54,767 bases of DNA from an uncultured Lachnospiraceae bacterium (GTDB lineage: Bacteria; Bacillota; Clostridia; Lachnospirales; Lachnospiraceae): positions 1-54,767 of the forward strand of contig CANTEW010000014.1 of NCBI GenBank assembly GCA_947652925.1. Direction: 5' to 3'. The translations under genes were made by a program, and so were the position numbers. This document shows, piece by piece, positions 44,734 through 53,686 of the stretch (positions are counted from its first letter, which is position 1; the number at the start of each line of letters is the position of its first letter). The notes under the pieces are model-generated. The model was not told where the DNA came from, searched no databases, and saw nothing but the letters and a program-made list of their open reading frames with translations.

Positions 44734-45637
44734 TTTCCCTGGTCCAATCTTCCGGTATCCTGGTCATCACCACATCGTCCACGATCTCCTTTTCAAAGAT
44801 ATCGAAGGTCTTATTGGTGATGCCCATGCGCACAGCCTGCACCGGGCGCAGGCCTGTCCGTATCGTACCCAGCGCCGCCAAGAGCCCCCTCAGATCCAGC
44901 GCTTTCGTAGATATCTCGCTGTTATCCGCTTTCAGCTGCAGATCCAAAAACAGACCTACGAACTGCTCCACCGCCTCCGGCTTTGCCTGGGGGTAGGAAG
45001 TACGGATGATGAATCCCAGTGTCTCCGCTGTCTGCGCCGGCATATCGATCACCAGGAACCTGGAGACCAGCGCCTCGTTGAGTTCTTTCGTCCCGGCATA
45101 CCCGTAGTTCATCGTCCCGATGAACCGGGCCGCCGGATGGAGGTCTATCTTATGGTACCCAGGCACATCGATGCTCCTGCGGTGGTCCAATGTGGCGTGC
45201 AGCACGGAAACTGCGTCGTTTTTTGCCATGTTGATCTCATCTAAGATGCCAAACCCGCCATATTGGGCGCACTGGTAGATACTCCCCCGGCGCAGCTTGA
45301 CCTGGCCATCCTCGAAGGTATCCGTCCCGATCAGTTCCGCGCTGCTGGTGTTCACGTGAAAAGATACATTGTAGGCAGGTCTGTGGAACAGATACGCCAG
45401 AGTCTCCGCCAGGATATTTTTTCCCGTGGCCTTCGGCCCGGTCAGGAGGATATTCTCTCCATCCAGCAGAGCGGCGATCGCCATCTCCAGGATCTCTCTC
45501 CCATAAAACATGAGCATCGGCTTTACGATCCTGTCTGCCGCCTCTTCTGCCACCGTATATTCCTCCCGGTATCTCATAACGCCCTGGATCAGCTCCGGGC
45601 TGACATGCTGTTCTTCCAAAAACTTCAGATCGTCCAT
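44720..45637 (-). CDS. MoxR-family AAA+ ATPase
   Basis: A 305-residue AAA_5-type ATPase. Walker A is GPKATGKN at residues 67-74; the final Ser/Thr that normally binds Mg is Asn. Walker B is GILDEIN (about 130), followed by GTMNYGYAGTKELNEALVSRF with the sensor and arginine finger. It forms a transcriptional unit with the VWA gene. GGGGGACAAAGAA precedes the ATG, and a TTGCAA-17-TAAAAT promoter lies about 100 bases upstream. Confidence 0.88.
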   Translation of the reverse strand: MDDLKFLEEQHVSPELIQGVMRYREEYTVAEEAADRIVKPMLMFYGREILEMAIAALLDGENILLTGPKATGKNILAETLAYLFHRPAYNVSFHVNTSSAELIGTDTFEDGQVKLRRGSIYQCAQYGGFGILDEINMAKNDAVSVLHATLDHRRSIDVPGYHKIDLHPAARFIGTMNYGYAGTKELNEALVSRFLVIDMPAQTAETLGFIIRTSYPQAKPEAVEQFVGLFLDLQLKADNSEISTKALDLRGLLAALGTIRTGLRPVQAVRMGITNKTFDIFEKEIVDDVVMTRIPEDWTRENVYG

Positions 45638-45681
45638 TTCTTTGTCCCCCTAAGTGAAATGTCTTTTTCCCATATCATCCT

Positions 45682-45732
45682 CTATATATCCAAGTGATGC
45701 TTTTTTCCCGCATCCATATCGCTGCCGGACAT
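45682..45732 (-). CDS. Possible leaderless 16-residue leader peptide before moxR-like gene
   Basis: The moxR promoter -10 ends at 45739, and the seventh base downstream is the A of an ATG (45732) opening a 16-codon frame (MSGSDMDAGKKHHLDI) that ends in TAG. If transcription starts there the frame would be leaderless. There is no ribosome site and no homologue that I know, so it may be coincidence. Confidence 0.25.
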   Translation of the reverse strand: MSGSDMDAGKKHHLDI

Positions 45733-45738
45733 GGGGAC

Positions 45739-45767
45739 ATTTTACCATAAGGCCTCTTTCGTTGCAA
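45739..45767 (-). promoter_or_regulatory. Promoter of the MoxR-VWA unit
   Basis: Minus strand TTGCAA (45762-45767), 17 bases, TAAAAT (45739-45744), with TG one base before the -10 (extended). The start is near 45732, giving a leader of about 95 bases. Confidence 0.75.
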
Positions 45768-45787
45768 GCCGCATCGCTCCCAGCGCT

Positions 45788-48700
45788 CTATAGATCTACT
45801 TTCTTTTTCTTTTTTGTAGCGTACGTGTATTGATACCAGATCTTTCCCGACTTGTAGACGATCTTCTTCGCCGTTATCTCCTCACACGCCCCTACGGTGA
45901 TCTTGCCTGTGAGAGTTTTATCTTTACCGGCGGAGAGGTTACAGGAACGCACCTGAGCTGTCCACCCTTTGCCTGCTCTCTTCGAAAGAGCTTCCACGTA
46001 GTAGACTCTCGACTTGGTCATGGACGCCGCCAGACATTTCCTGGCGATCTGTGTTGCCCTGCCTGTAGATACATTCAATATAGAATAGGACTGCGGCTTC
46101 ACTTTCGCTGCATAAGGTTTCACAAGGAACTTCTTCCCGCGGCTGCTCACGATCGTGGTGTCCGTGCGGACCAGCTGCTTTTTGGATGTCCGGATATCCA
46201 TCGCATAGAGGTCCCTGCGGCTTTTTGTGACGGCTTTTTCAAAATACAATTTTTTTCCGGTCATCAGTCTCAGATAGGCTTTTGCCCCGATCTGGGTGAG
46301 CTTCTCTTTGCTCTTGCCCTTTTTCTGCCGGTAGATCACTGTCGTAGAGTCTGACTTGCCGATGATATGATCCGCTGTGTATGTATAGGATCCATTTTTT
46401 ACAGTCCCGCCCGCTCCCACTCTCGGGATCTGGACCGTGACATTGCAGACTGCCGATCTCTTGCCATCCACTGTCTCCGCCGTGATCACTGCAGTACCAT
46501 TGGCCACTGCCTTCACGTTCCCGGACTGATCCACAGACGCGACTTTCTTATCACTGCTGCTCCATGTGACAGACCGGTCATTCGCATTGCTGGGTGTGAC
46601 TGCTGCCGAGAGCTTCTGCGCTGCCCCCTTTTTCTCCAACTTGATCTGCTGCTTATCTAACTTGACCCCTGTGACCTTGATATCTACTGTGACCTTACAG
46701 ATCACGGAGATACTCCCGTCCTCTGTGGCCGCGCTGATATCCGCTGTGCCGTTCCCTATGGCCGTGACCTTCCCTCTTTTATCCACCGTGGCTACTTTTT
46801 CATCACTGGTCGCCCAACGGATCTTCTCATCCGCTGCCCGTTTCGGTTTGATCGTGGCTTTGAGCTTTGCCGTCTGCAGAGCCTCTGTGAAAGTGATCTC
46901 ACTCTTATTTAATGTGAGGCTCTTCACATTTGTTGATAATTTCTGTATCCTAAAACGCTGCCCTGCTGTCGTGTCGAAAGCCTGCATACATACCAGATCA
47001 CTGTCGCCTTCTCCACTCTGCCCAAGGACACTGATCTTCTCATCTCTCGGATTGAGATAATATGTATCCTCTCCTGCCTGGAGTACCTGCCAGATCTGCT
47101 CTTGTCCCTGGCCTGCCTGGAGTACTGCGCAGGCATCTCCGCCCGTTGAGGGGGCAGAGACTGACAGATACGCGCTGTTTGACTTCAGCTGGATGGTATA
47201 CCCATAGTCGTCGTCCCGCACAAATCTCCATATCTGGTCATCCGCGCCTGTATCTGTCCGGCCGACGACAGCCATGCGGTCCGTTAGACCAGTCAGGACT
47301 CTGCCGCTGCCCTCATTCTCGATCCGGGCGATAAAATCAGTGCTGATATTCTTTGCCTCGTACTGATCCAGAGCGGTCAGATCTATGGATACCTCTTTTG
47401 CTGTCACCGCAGACTGGTTCCCTATCATATCGTACGCATAGATACGCGTCGTATATGTCCCGCTCTGGCCGCCCAGCTCTGCGATCGGGATATAGCATTC
47501 CGCCACACCGTCTTCCACTGTACCGTTCAACCGCACCGCCTGCTCCTCGGTCTGGGTATCATGCCAGGACAGGAACTCTACTTTCTTGATCCCCACATTA
47601 TCTGATACCTCACAGGTGACCATATAGCCCTCCGCTGAGATATCACTGACTTCCACATTGGTGATCACTGGCCTTTCTTTATCTTCTTTTATATTGACCG
47701 TACTGGAGCCGAGCATGGGATTGGGATCCTTTTCCCCTATGCTGACAGCATATACATAGATGGGCTGATCCCCTGTCCTGCTGACGGCCACCGTAGCGTC
47801 AAAACCATGTTCCTCGCCCACGCCCGGATAGACCATATCCACATCTTCCCGGGTCTTGTCTGCCTTGACCGTATAGCCAGGCGCGCCAGATCCTGCAGGC
47901 CCGCCCACATACACATGGATATCCAATGGCTGGGTGAGATCGTTCTCATCAAAAGCCCAGCCCTTCACATGCACACTGTTATCGCCGCCTGTCACAGCAT
48001 CCAGACAGCCACGGACCTGGGGCGCCGTAGACGTCTGCGGCGTGCCATACCCGATGATCTGGATGTCTGTGAGAGCATACCCGGCTGTACGCCCGCCATC
48101 AAGCCTTACGGCATCCCCCGCATTCCCCTCGATCGTATGTACCCGTCCGCCGCTCACATAATGGACGATGCCCACATGGTCATATCCGCCGTTGGCGTCC
48201 CAGTCAAAATAAATGATATCTCCCGCTTTGGGGACATAACCGCTGATCCGGTCCTTCCACTGCCCCCGGGCTTTGAACTCCTGTGCGCCGTAAAAACAGC
48301 TGGCCGTCCGGGGGATCTGCCCCGCTCCGCCGATCTGGGCGCCGCACCAGGATACAAAGGCATGGCACCACGCATAAGAATAGGTACCGCTTATAGCCCC
48401 CAGCCAGTATGTATACTTATTCGGCCGGCCTGAGACTCCTACTTCACGGAGAGCTGCGTCGATGATATTCCCCACCCCGGCGCCCGCCCTCTGATCGTCT
48501 CCATGGATCTCCTCCGTATCCGGTACCAGTTCCACAAGCCCGTCGGCCAGCGCTTTGTCAAGTTTCTCCTGATCCTGCAGGTCTTCCAGAGGGACTCTCC
48601 CCGTATATCCATCCTGATCCCCGTCTGAGACTCCATCTCCCCGCATCTCTCCCTGGATCATCTCCGCAGGTCCGCCGCTGTCTCCCCCGGCTCCTTCCAG

Positions 48701-48997
48701 ATCCTCCGATCCCTCCAACTCCTCCGACACCCCCTGTCCGTCCGCGTCTGTCCCTCCATCTCCCAAGGGTCCAGTCTGCAAAAAGTCCCCGCTCACTCCC
48801 TGCATCAACTGATCCGGAAGATCCGGTATCCCATCTACAGATATCTGCCCCAGAGATACCTGGTCCTCCGATACAGTAGTCTGGGGCAAGCACTCTGGCA
48901 GGATCTCCTGCACTGAAGCCGCCACCGGACTGGATATAGTCGTCGCCGCCAAAAAGACTGCTGTCGTAAAAGCTATCGCCCGTTTCCTTGCTGTCAT
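45788..48997 (-). CDS. Secreted CHAP/ricin-B/Big2 multidomain surface protein
   Basis: A 1069-residue secreted protein. Signal peptide about 1-28 (ending PVAAS); an acidic Gly/Asp-rich spacer about 60-165; a CHAP amidase domain about 195-300 (Cys in YAWCHAFVSWCG, His in YDHVGIVHYV, Asn in IEGN), which hydrolyses peptidoglycan peptide or amide bonds; a GBS Bsp-like repeat about 330-430 (HVKGWAFDENDL); a further Ig-like region; a ricin-B-type lectin domain about 550-685; two Big2 Ig-like domains about 690-770 and 775-850; and a basic C-terminal domain. No LPxTG-like motif is seen, so it is probably held by binding or shed. A promoter (TTGCAA-17-TAGAAT) lies directly upstream. Confidence 0.88.
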   Translation of the reverse strand: MTARKRAIAFTTAVFLAATTISSPVAASVQEILPECLPQTTVSEDQVSLGQISVDGIPDLPDQLMQGVSGDFLQTGPLGDGGTDADGQGVSEELEGSEDLEGAGGDSGGPAEMIQGEMRGDGVSDGDQDGYTGRVPLEDLQDQEKLDKALADGLVELVPDTEEIHGDDQRAGAGVGNIIDAALREVGVSGRPNKYTYWLGAISGTYSYAWCHAFVSWCGAQIGGAGQIPRTASCFYGAQEFKARGQWKDRISGYVPKAGDIIYFDWDANGGYDHVGIVHYVSGGRVHTIEGNAGDAVRLDGGRTAGYALTDIQIIGYGTPQTSTAPQVRGCLDAVTGGDNSVHVKGWAFDENDLTQPLDIHVYVGGPAGSGAPGYTVKADKTREDVDMVYPGVGEEHGFDATVAVSRTGDQPIYVYAVSIGEKDPNPMLGSSTVNIKEDKERPVITNVEVSDISAEGYMVTCEVSDNVGIKKVEFLSWHDTQTEEQAVRLNGTVEDGVAECYIPIAELGGQSGTYTTRIYAYDMIGNQSAVTAKEVSIDLTALDQYEAKNISTDFIARIENEGSGRVLTGLTDRMAVVGRTDTGADDQIWRFVRDDDYGYTIQLKSNSAYLSVSAPSTGGDACAVLQAGQGQEQIWQVLQAGEDTYYLNPRDEKISVLGQSGEGDSDLVCMQAFDTTAGQRFRIQKLSTNVKSLTLNKSEITFTEALQTAKLKATIKPKRAADEKIRWATSDEKVATVDKRGKVTAIGNGTADISAATEDGSISVICKVTVDIKVTGVKLDKQQIKLEKKGAAQKLSAAVTPSNANDRSVTWSSSDKKVASVDQSGNVKAVANGTAVITAETVDGKRSAVCNVTVQIPRVGAGGTVKNGSYTYTADHIIGKSDSTTVIYRQKKGKSKEKLTQIGAKAYLRLMTGKKLYFEKAVTKSRRDLYAMDIRTSKKQLVRTDTTIVSSRGKKFLVKPYAAKVKPQSYSILNVSTGRATQIARKCLAASMTKSRVYYVEALSKRAGKGWTAQVRSCNLSAGKDKTLTGKITVGACEEITAKKIVYKSGKIWYQYTYATKKKKKVDL

Positions 48998-49033
48998 TGA
49001 TCAATACCCCCTATTTCAAGATTCCTTATCCAT

Positions 49034-49062
49034 ATTCTAACCTATTTTTAATCATTTTGCAA
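49034..49062 (-). promoter_or_regulatory. Promoter of the CHAP surface-protein gene
   Basis: Minus strand TTGCAA (49057-49062), 17 bases, TAGAAT (49034-49039). The start is near 49027, about 30 bases before the start codon. Confidence 0.75.
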
Positions 49063-49131
49063 TAGTTTTGGTATTTATATTACAAAAATATTAAATCAAA
49101 AAAAAGGCTTTTCTTTTTCGCCAAAATATAT

Positions 49132-49137
49132 TATAAT
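49132..49137 (+). promoter_or_regulatory. -10 element of tRNA-Pro
   Basis: TATAAT eleven bases before the tRNA 5' end; the -35 region (TTTTCT) is weak. The T-rich stretch upstream may help as an UP-like element. Confidence 0.5.
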
Positions 49138-49147
49138 GCTTTTTGTC

Positions 49148-49221
49148 CGGGGCATGGCTCAGTTTGGTAGAGCGCACGGTTCGGGACCGTGAGGCCGCAA
49201 GTTCGAATCTTGTTGCCCCGA
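49148..49221 (+). tRNA. tRNA-Pro (CGG)
   Basis: A 74-base cloverleaf: acceptor CGGGGCA/TGCCCCG, D-arm GGCTCAGTTTGGTAGAGC, anticodon stem CACGG/CCGTG with loop TTCGGGA, giving anticodon CGG, and a TTCGAAT T-loop. The discriminator is A. CCA is not encoded. Confidence 0.96.
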
Positions 49222-49233
49222 TCTATAGATTTA

Positions 49234-49279
49234 AAAGGAGCGATAGTCGCTGGTCTTTCCAGAGATTGTCGCTCTTTTA
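49234..49279 (+). terminator. Terminator of tRNA-Pro
   Basis: Stem 49238-49248 with 49264-49274 (11 bp, two G-U), loop about 15 bases, followed by TTTTAT. Confidence 0.75.
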
Positions 49280-49448
49280 TCGTATTTTATCATATAGGAG
49301 ACTCTGCCGTCTATGTGGTAGATCTCTCTGGGGATGCGCATGCGGGATATGTTTTCTGGTGTTTTACTATGTTTAGAGATTTTTTAGAGGTTTTTCTCTT
49401 CTATCTGTGATATGATATCAGATCATAGTATAGAAAAAAGGAGTCCCC

Positions 49449-50129
49449 ATGCATATCTTGTTGATCGAAGACGATGAAAACTTATGTGAAACCCTGAAAT
49501 ATCAGTTGGAACAGGAACAATGCCGGACAGAGACCTGCCCGGATGGAGCCGCCGGCCTGGAACTCATCCGCACGCAGACTTATGATCTTGTGATCCTGGA
49601 CCGTATGCTGCCCTCGATGGACGGACTGACCCTTCTAAAGACCATCCGGAAAGATAATATCCAGACCCCTGTCATCCTCCTCACCGCCCTGGGCGGGCTG
49701 CAGGATAAGATCACCGGCCTGGACTGCGGTGCAGACGACTATATCGTCAAACCATTTGCATTTCAAGAGCTGATGGCGCGGATACGCTGTATCATCCGGC
49801 GTCCCTCCTCTATGGTGGACCATCAAGGGCTCACTTTCAGCGACCTCAGATACGATACCCAGCAAAATATCCTGTCCTGTCAGACCAGATCCTGCACCCT
49901 TTCCAAACGGGAGGGGGATCTGATGGAGCTTTTCCTGCGCAACCCCCGGCAGACGCTCCCCCGCAGTACGATCCTGACCAGCGTATGGGGTATGGATGCC
50001 GAAGTGGAGGACGGCAATCTGGATAATTATATCCATTTCATCCGCCGCAGGCTGAAGGCCGTTGAAAGCCATACCCAGCTGAAGACCATCCGGGGGATCG
50101 GTTACCGATTGGAGGCGGGCCATGTTTAA
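49449..50129 (+). CDS. OmpR/PhoB-family response regulator
   Basis: A 226-residue two-component regulator: receiver domain (about 1-118) with phosphoacceptor Asp51 in VILDRMLP, acidic pocket EDD at 7-9, switch Thr in LLTALG and Lys in VKPF; winged-helix DNA-binding domain (about 125-223) ending TIRGIGYRLEAGHV. AAAGGAG lies upstream of the ATG. It overlaps the sensor kinase start. The target genes are unknown. Confidence 0.95.
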   Translation: MHILLIEDDENLCETLKYQLEQEQCRTETCPDGAAGLELIRTQTYDLVILDRMLPSMDGLTLLKTIRKDNIQTPVILLTALGGLQDKITGLDCGADDYIVKPFAFQELMARIRCIIRRPSSMVDHQGLTFSDLRYDTQQNILSCQTRSCTLSKREGDLMELFLRNPRQTLPRSTILTSVWGMDAEVEDGNLDNYIHFIRRRLKAVESHTQLKTIRGIGYRLEAGHV

Positions 50130-51381
50130 AAAACTCCATCTGCAGCTCACGATCTTCTGTACACTGGTCACAGGCTCGATCCTCATCGCCATGACCTGCA
50201 TCTGTCTCTTTATCCTGCACGCCGACGCTTCCCGTGAGAGTTTCCTCTCTTTTGAGAAAAACGCGGCCTCCGCGGTCTCCTATCTGGAAGATCAGTCTGT
50301 GATCTCCCACCAGTGGTTACTGCAGTTAGAGGATAACCATCATTTCCTGATCCATATCTCGGATGGGGACACGCCCCTTTTTTTTAACTCTTTAAGTCAT
50401 ACGGACGAAACATCCGGGCTTTTTAAAGAAGCCCAGAAAAAAGCCGGCCTCAAAGAACAAAACAACAAGGTGACGGAGACTAAAACATTCACTCTTGATA
50501 AAGGACACGGATACTATGCCTCCGTATCCATCATCCCCAGAAACAAAAACGCCCTCCATGTGACCACCTTATACTCTCTGGAGAGGGAAAAAAATGCCCG
50601 CATGCGGCAGAACTCACTCTTTCTCACCGCCGCCCTCACAGCACTCCTCTCCCTGGCTGTCTTCTCCTGGTCTTTCACCCGGCGCGTGCTGCTGCCTATA
50701 GAAGAAAACCGCAAACGCCAGACAGCGTTCATAGCCGCCGCCTCCCATGAACTGCGCACTCCCCTGACGGTCATCTTATCCAGTCTGACAGCTATGCAGG
50801 GAGCCCCTGAAAAGAAACAGCAGCAATTTGCCGCCAACATCCAGGAAGAAGGCCATCGGATGGAACGTCTGATCAACGATATGCTGGCCCTGGCCAATGC
50901 TGACAGCGGTAATTGGAGCTTCCATCCTTCAAGGACAGAACCGGACACCTTTTTATTGGAGATCTATGAACGGTATCTGCCGCGGGCCAGGGGAAAAAAC
51001 ATCCGCCTGGATATCCATCTTCCCGAGGATGCCGTCCCACCCCAAGAATGGGATCCAGACCGTATGACCCAGGTACTGGAGATCTTGCTGGATAACGCAC
51101 TGTCCTATACACCCGCCGGCGGCCACATCCAACTAGATCTTTCCCAAAAACACAGAAAGCTCATGATCCAGGTGGCCGACAACGGCCCTGGTATACCGGA
51201 CGATCAAAAAGAAGCCATATTCAGGAGGTTCTATCGGTCGGACTGCGCCCACCACGATAGAGACCATTTCGGCCTGGGGCTCTGTATCGCCAAGGAGATG
51301 ATACATCTGCACAAAGGACAGATCTACGTGGAAGACACTCCCGGAGGAGGCGCCTGCTTCGTCATCACACTGACTGCCTGA
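50122..51381 (+). CDS. Membrane sensor histidine kinase
   Basis: A 419-residue partner of the regulator. Two membrane segments (about 8-30 and 166-188) bracket an extracellular sensor of about 130 residues. The HisKA domain has the phosphoacceptor His209 in ASHELRTPL; the ATPase domain has the N box (LLDNALSYTP), G1 (VADNGPGIPDD) and G2 (HFGLGLCIAKEM). There is no HAMP of clear form. The ATG lies within the regulator's last codons (8-base overlap). The extracellular domain is not one I recognise, so the signal is unknown. Confidence 0.94.
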   Translation: MFKKLHLQLTIFCTLVTGSILIAMTCICLFILHADASRESFLSFEKNAASAVSYLEDQSVISHQWLLQLEDNHHFLIHISDGDTPLFFNSLSHTDETSGLFKEAQKKAGLKEQNNKVTETKTFTLDKGHGYYASVSIIPRNKNALHVTTLYSLEREKNARMRQNSLFLTAALTALLSLAVFSWSFTRRVLLPIEENRKRQTAFIAAASHELRTPLTVILSSLTAMQGAPEKKQQQFAANIQEEGHRMERLINDMLALANADSGNWSFHPSRTEPDTFLLEIYERYLPRARGKNIRLDIHLPEDAVPPQEWDPDRMTQVLEILLDNALSYTPAGGHIQLDLSQKHRKLMIQVADNGPGIPDDQKEAIFRRFYRSDCAHHDRDHFGLGLCIAKEMIHLHKGQIYVEDTPGGGACFVITLTA

Positions 51382-51411
51382 GGCATATCTCTTATCCCCC
51401 CGCCCAGACCG

Positions 51412-53157
51412 TCAACTTAAAGTATATTTACGCGCATATACCTTAAATCTCTCCTGAAATATCTCATTATCATCCCGGAACTCACGCAGCGACCCATGAA
51501 GATCCATCTTATGCTCAGCCATCTCTATGATACATCCGGCGATGTTCGAACAATGGTCTGAGGTCCGCTCCAGATCGGTGAGAAGATCGGACCATATAAA
51601 GCCGGCGTCAATGGAACACACACCTTTTTGCAGACGGAGGATATGGCGTGTGCGCATCTGCTCTTTCATCTGATCTATGACCTGCTCCAGCGGCTCTACC
51701 ATAGACGCCGCTCCCAGGTCATCTTCCAGAAAGGCCGTCAGCGACAGATCCAGGACCTCGCTGATCGCCGAAGAGAGCGTCTCGAACTCAGATACCGCCG
51801 TAGGCGTGAAAAGCAGCCCCCTGCCCTGCATCTCTTCCGCCGAACCCAGCAGATTCACGGCGTGATCGGAGATCCTCTCAAAATCCCCGATGAGTTTCAA
51901 TAATTTTGCCGCTTCCGCATTATCGTCTCCGCTGATCTGTTTTGCACTCAATCTGACCAGATATGTCCCCAGGATATCCTCATAGTGATCTGTCTTCTCT
52001 TCTTTTTCCCGGATAGACGCGGCAAGTTTCGGGGAATGGTCTTTGAAGGAAGCCATCCCCTCCTTTAAAGCGCTGACCGCCAGCTGCGCCATATCCACAG
52101 CCACCTCACGACACCGCTCCAGCGCGATCGCAGGCGTGGCGAGAAGGCGTTCATCCAATTCTTCCTGGGTCTCCAACTGTTTTGTATCAGGCACAAGGCG
52201 GATCACCAGTTTTTCCAAGGCCCCGGATAAGGGGAGCATAAAGACTGTACATAATAGATTGAAGATGGAATGTGCCACAGCGATCCCTATCAGCGCCGCA
52301 GGCTCATCTAAAAACGCCGGGGCAAAGATGATCTTGATGATGCCAAATAACGTAAGGCAGATCACTGTCCCGATCACATTGAATGACAAATGTACCATCG
52401 CCGCACGTTTTGCATTCTTATTCGCTCCCACAGAGGAGAGCATGGCCGTCACACAGGTGCCGATATTCTGTCCCATGATGATAGGGATCGCCGCACCATA
52501 GGAGATCTGTCCTGTGACAGCCAGCGCCTGCAGGATACCCACCGACGCGGAACTCGACTGGATGATCGCCGTCAGGATCGTTCCCGCCAGGACGCCGAGG
52601 ACCGGATTTTTGAACGTGACGAAGAGTTCCTGGAACGCCGGAACGCTGCGGAGTCCGGAGACAGCGCCTGACATAGTCTCCATACCGAACATCAATGTGG
52701 CAAATCCCAGCAGGATCATACCCGTATCTTTTTTCTTATCATTATGGCAGAACATGTAAAAGATGATCCCTATCAGCGCAAGGATCGGTGTGAATGAAGA
52801 TGGCTTCAGCAGGCTGACAAAAACATTGCCGCTGTCTATCCCGGCAAGACTCAGCACCCATGCCGTGACTGTCGTACCGATATTCGCGCCCAGGATAACG
52901 TTGACTGCCTGTTTCAATGTCATCAGACCGGAATTTACGAAACCTACCACCATGACTGTTGTGGCTGAAGAACTCTGGATGACCGCCGTGATCCCCAGCC
53001 CTGCCAAAAGGCCTGCTGCTTTGTTTGTGGTCAGTTTGCCAAGGAGCGGCCGCAGCTTTCCTCCTGCCCGGCGTTCCAGGGCCTGTCCCATGATACTCAT
53101 GCCAAACAGAAATAAACTCAAGCCTCCGATCAGTGTCAGCATATCGAATACATCCAT
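51412..53157 (-). CDS. Na/Pi-cotransporter-family protein with PhoU domain
   Basis: A 581-residue Na-dependent phosphate transporter II-type protein (NptA/YjbB-like): two inverted membrane repeats each with the QSSSA motif (about residues 60 and 205) and GANIGTT/GQNIGTC, followed by a C-terminal PhoU-like helical domain (about 340-560). It may export or import phosphate; the direction is not known for most relatives. GGAGGGG precedes ATG 53157. The gene is convergent with the histidine kinase. Confidence 0.92.
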   Translation of the reverse strand: MDVFDMLTLIGGLSLFLFGMSIMGQALERRAGGKLRPLLGKLTTNKAAGLLAGLGITAVIQSSSATTVMVVGFVNSGLMTLKQAVNVILGANIGTTVTAWVLSLAGIDSGNVFVSLLKPSSFTPILALIGIIFYMFCHNDKKKDTGMILLGFATLMFGMETMSGAVSGLRSVPAFQELFVTFKNPVLGVLAGTILTAIIQSSSASVGILQALAVTGQISYGAAIPIIMGQNIGTCVTAMLSSVGANKNAKRAAMVHLSFNVIGTVICLTLFGIIKIIFAPAFLDEPAALIGIAVAHSIFNLLCTVFMLPLSGALEKLVIRLVPDTKQLETQEELDERLLATPAIALERCREVAVDMAQLAVSALKEGMASFKDHSPKLAASIREKEEKTDHYEDILGTYLVRLSAKQISGDDNAEAAKLLKLIGDFERISDHAVNLLGSAEEMQGRGLLFTPTAVSEFETLSSAISEVLDLSLTAFLEDDLGAASMVEPLEQVIDQMKEQMRTRHILRLQKGVCSIDAGFIWSDLLTDLERTSDHCSNIAGCIIEMAEHKMDLHGSLREFRDDNEIFQERFKVYARKYTLS

Positions 53158-53263
53158 AATGATCCCCTCCATATCATCATCCTATCATCCATGTTATTCT
53201 GCCAAACACATGCCAGATCTATTACCTGAGTTTTATAAAATTTTTAGGTACTGGTCAGATCTC

Positions 53264-53350
53264 TTAAAAAAAGGTGTTCCATATCCACAAGGCTACTGAA
53301 ACGCCCGTAACGGTAAATACAAGTACACAAAATATATTTTTCTTTTTCAT
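53264..53350 (-). CDS. Predicted 28-residue membrane peptide
   Basis: An intact mini-gene: AAGGAG lies seven bases before ATG (53350), then MKKKN, about 17 hydrophobic residues, and the tail WIWNTFF before TAA. A basic start plus one hydrophobic segment looks like a small membrane peptide, leader or toxin-like peptide. It lies about 107 bases before the Na/Pi gene in the same direction. I recognise no family. Confidence 0.45.
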   Translation of the reverse strand: MKKKNIFCVLVFTVTGVSVALWIWNTFF

Positions 53351-53401
53351 TGAGATCTCCTTCATGTCCAAAAGAGATGGGGACTGAAAAAATGTTCCCA
53401 C

Positions 53402-53630
53402 CCACTCATTGATGATGATATTGAAAGACACAAAAAGATCCTTACATATTTTTTGAAAATAACATGATCCAACGAACTAAAAAAAGGAAAGCTTTATGAT
53501 ATATCCTTTAAATCAAATGATCAAACAAGAGCTGGAGAATATGGTGAAGAGTTTCAGTCAAACATAAAATCATCAAACTTTATTGATCTAGATACTGAAG
53601 GTTTGGCTCTGACACCTCTCTTTGTCTACA
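53402..53630 (+). pseudogene. Possible decayed coding remnant in an AT-rich stretch
   Basis: The plus frame starting at 53402 reads like protein on both sides of a TGA at 53465-53467: before it DIERHKKILTYFLKIT, after it ELKKGKLYDISFKSNDQTR and EEFQSNIKSSNFIDLD. The stretch is much richer in A and T than its flanks, and no intact gene fits. In another frame a 23-codon mini-frame at 53496-53567 has its own ribosome-like site. I do not recognise the parent gene; it could be chance. Confidence 0.3.
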
Positions 53631-53635
53631 GTCTG

Positions 53636-53675
53636 CCCGGAGGTCCCTATACTGGGACCTCCGGGGATCATTTTT
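53636..53675. terminator. Strong hairpin downstream of the collagen-like gene
   Basis: Twelve-bp perfect stem CCCGGAGGTCCC (53636-53647) with GGGACCTCCGGG (53654-53665), loop TATACT. The T-run (TTTTT) follows on the plus strand only, so polarity favours plus-strand transcripts, but it also lies just after the stop of the minus-strand collagen gene. Confidence 0.7.
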
Positions 53676-53686
53676 ATCTCGCGCTG

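Noticed and set aside
53264-53350. AgrD-like autoinducer precursor
   Set aside because: The 28-residue peptide lacks the Cys plus acidic C-terminal recognition tail, and no agrB-like gene is nearby.
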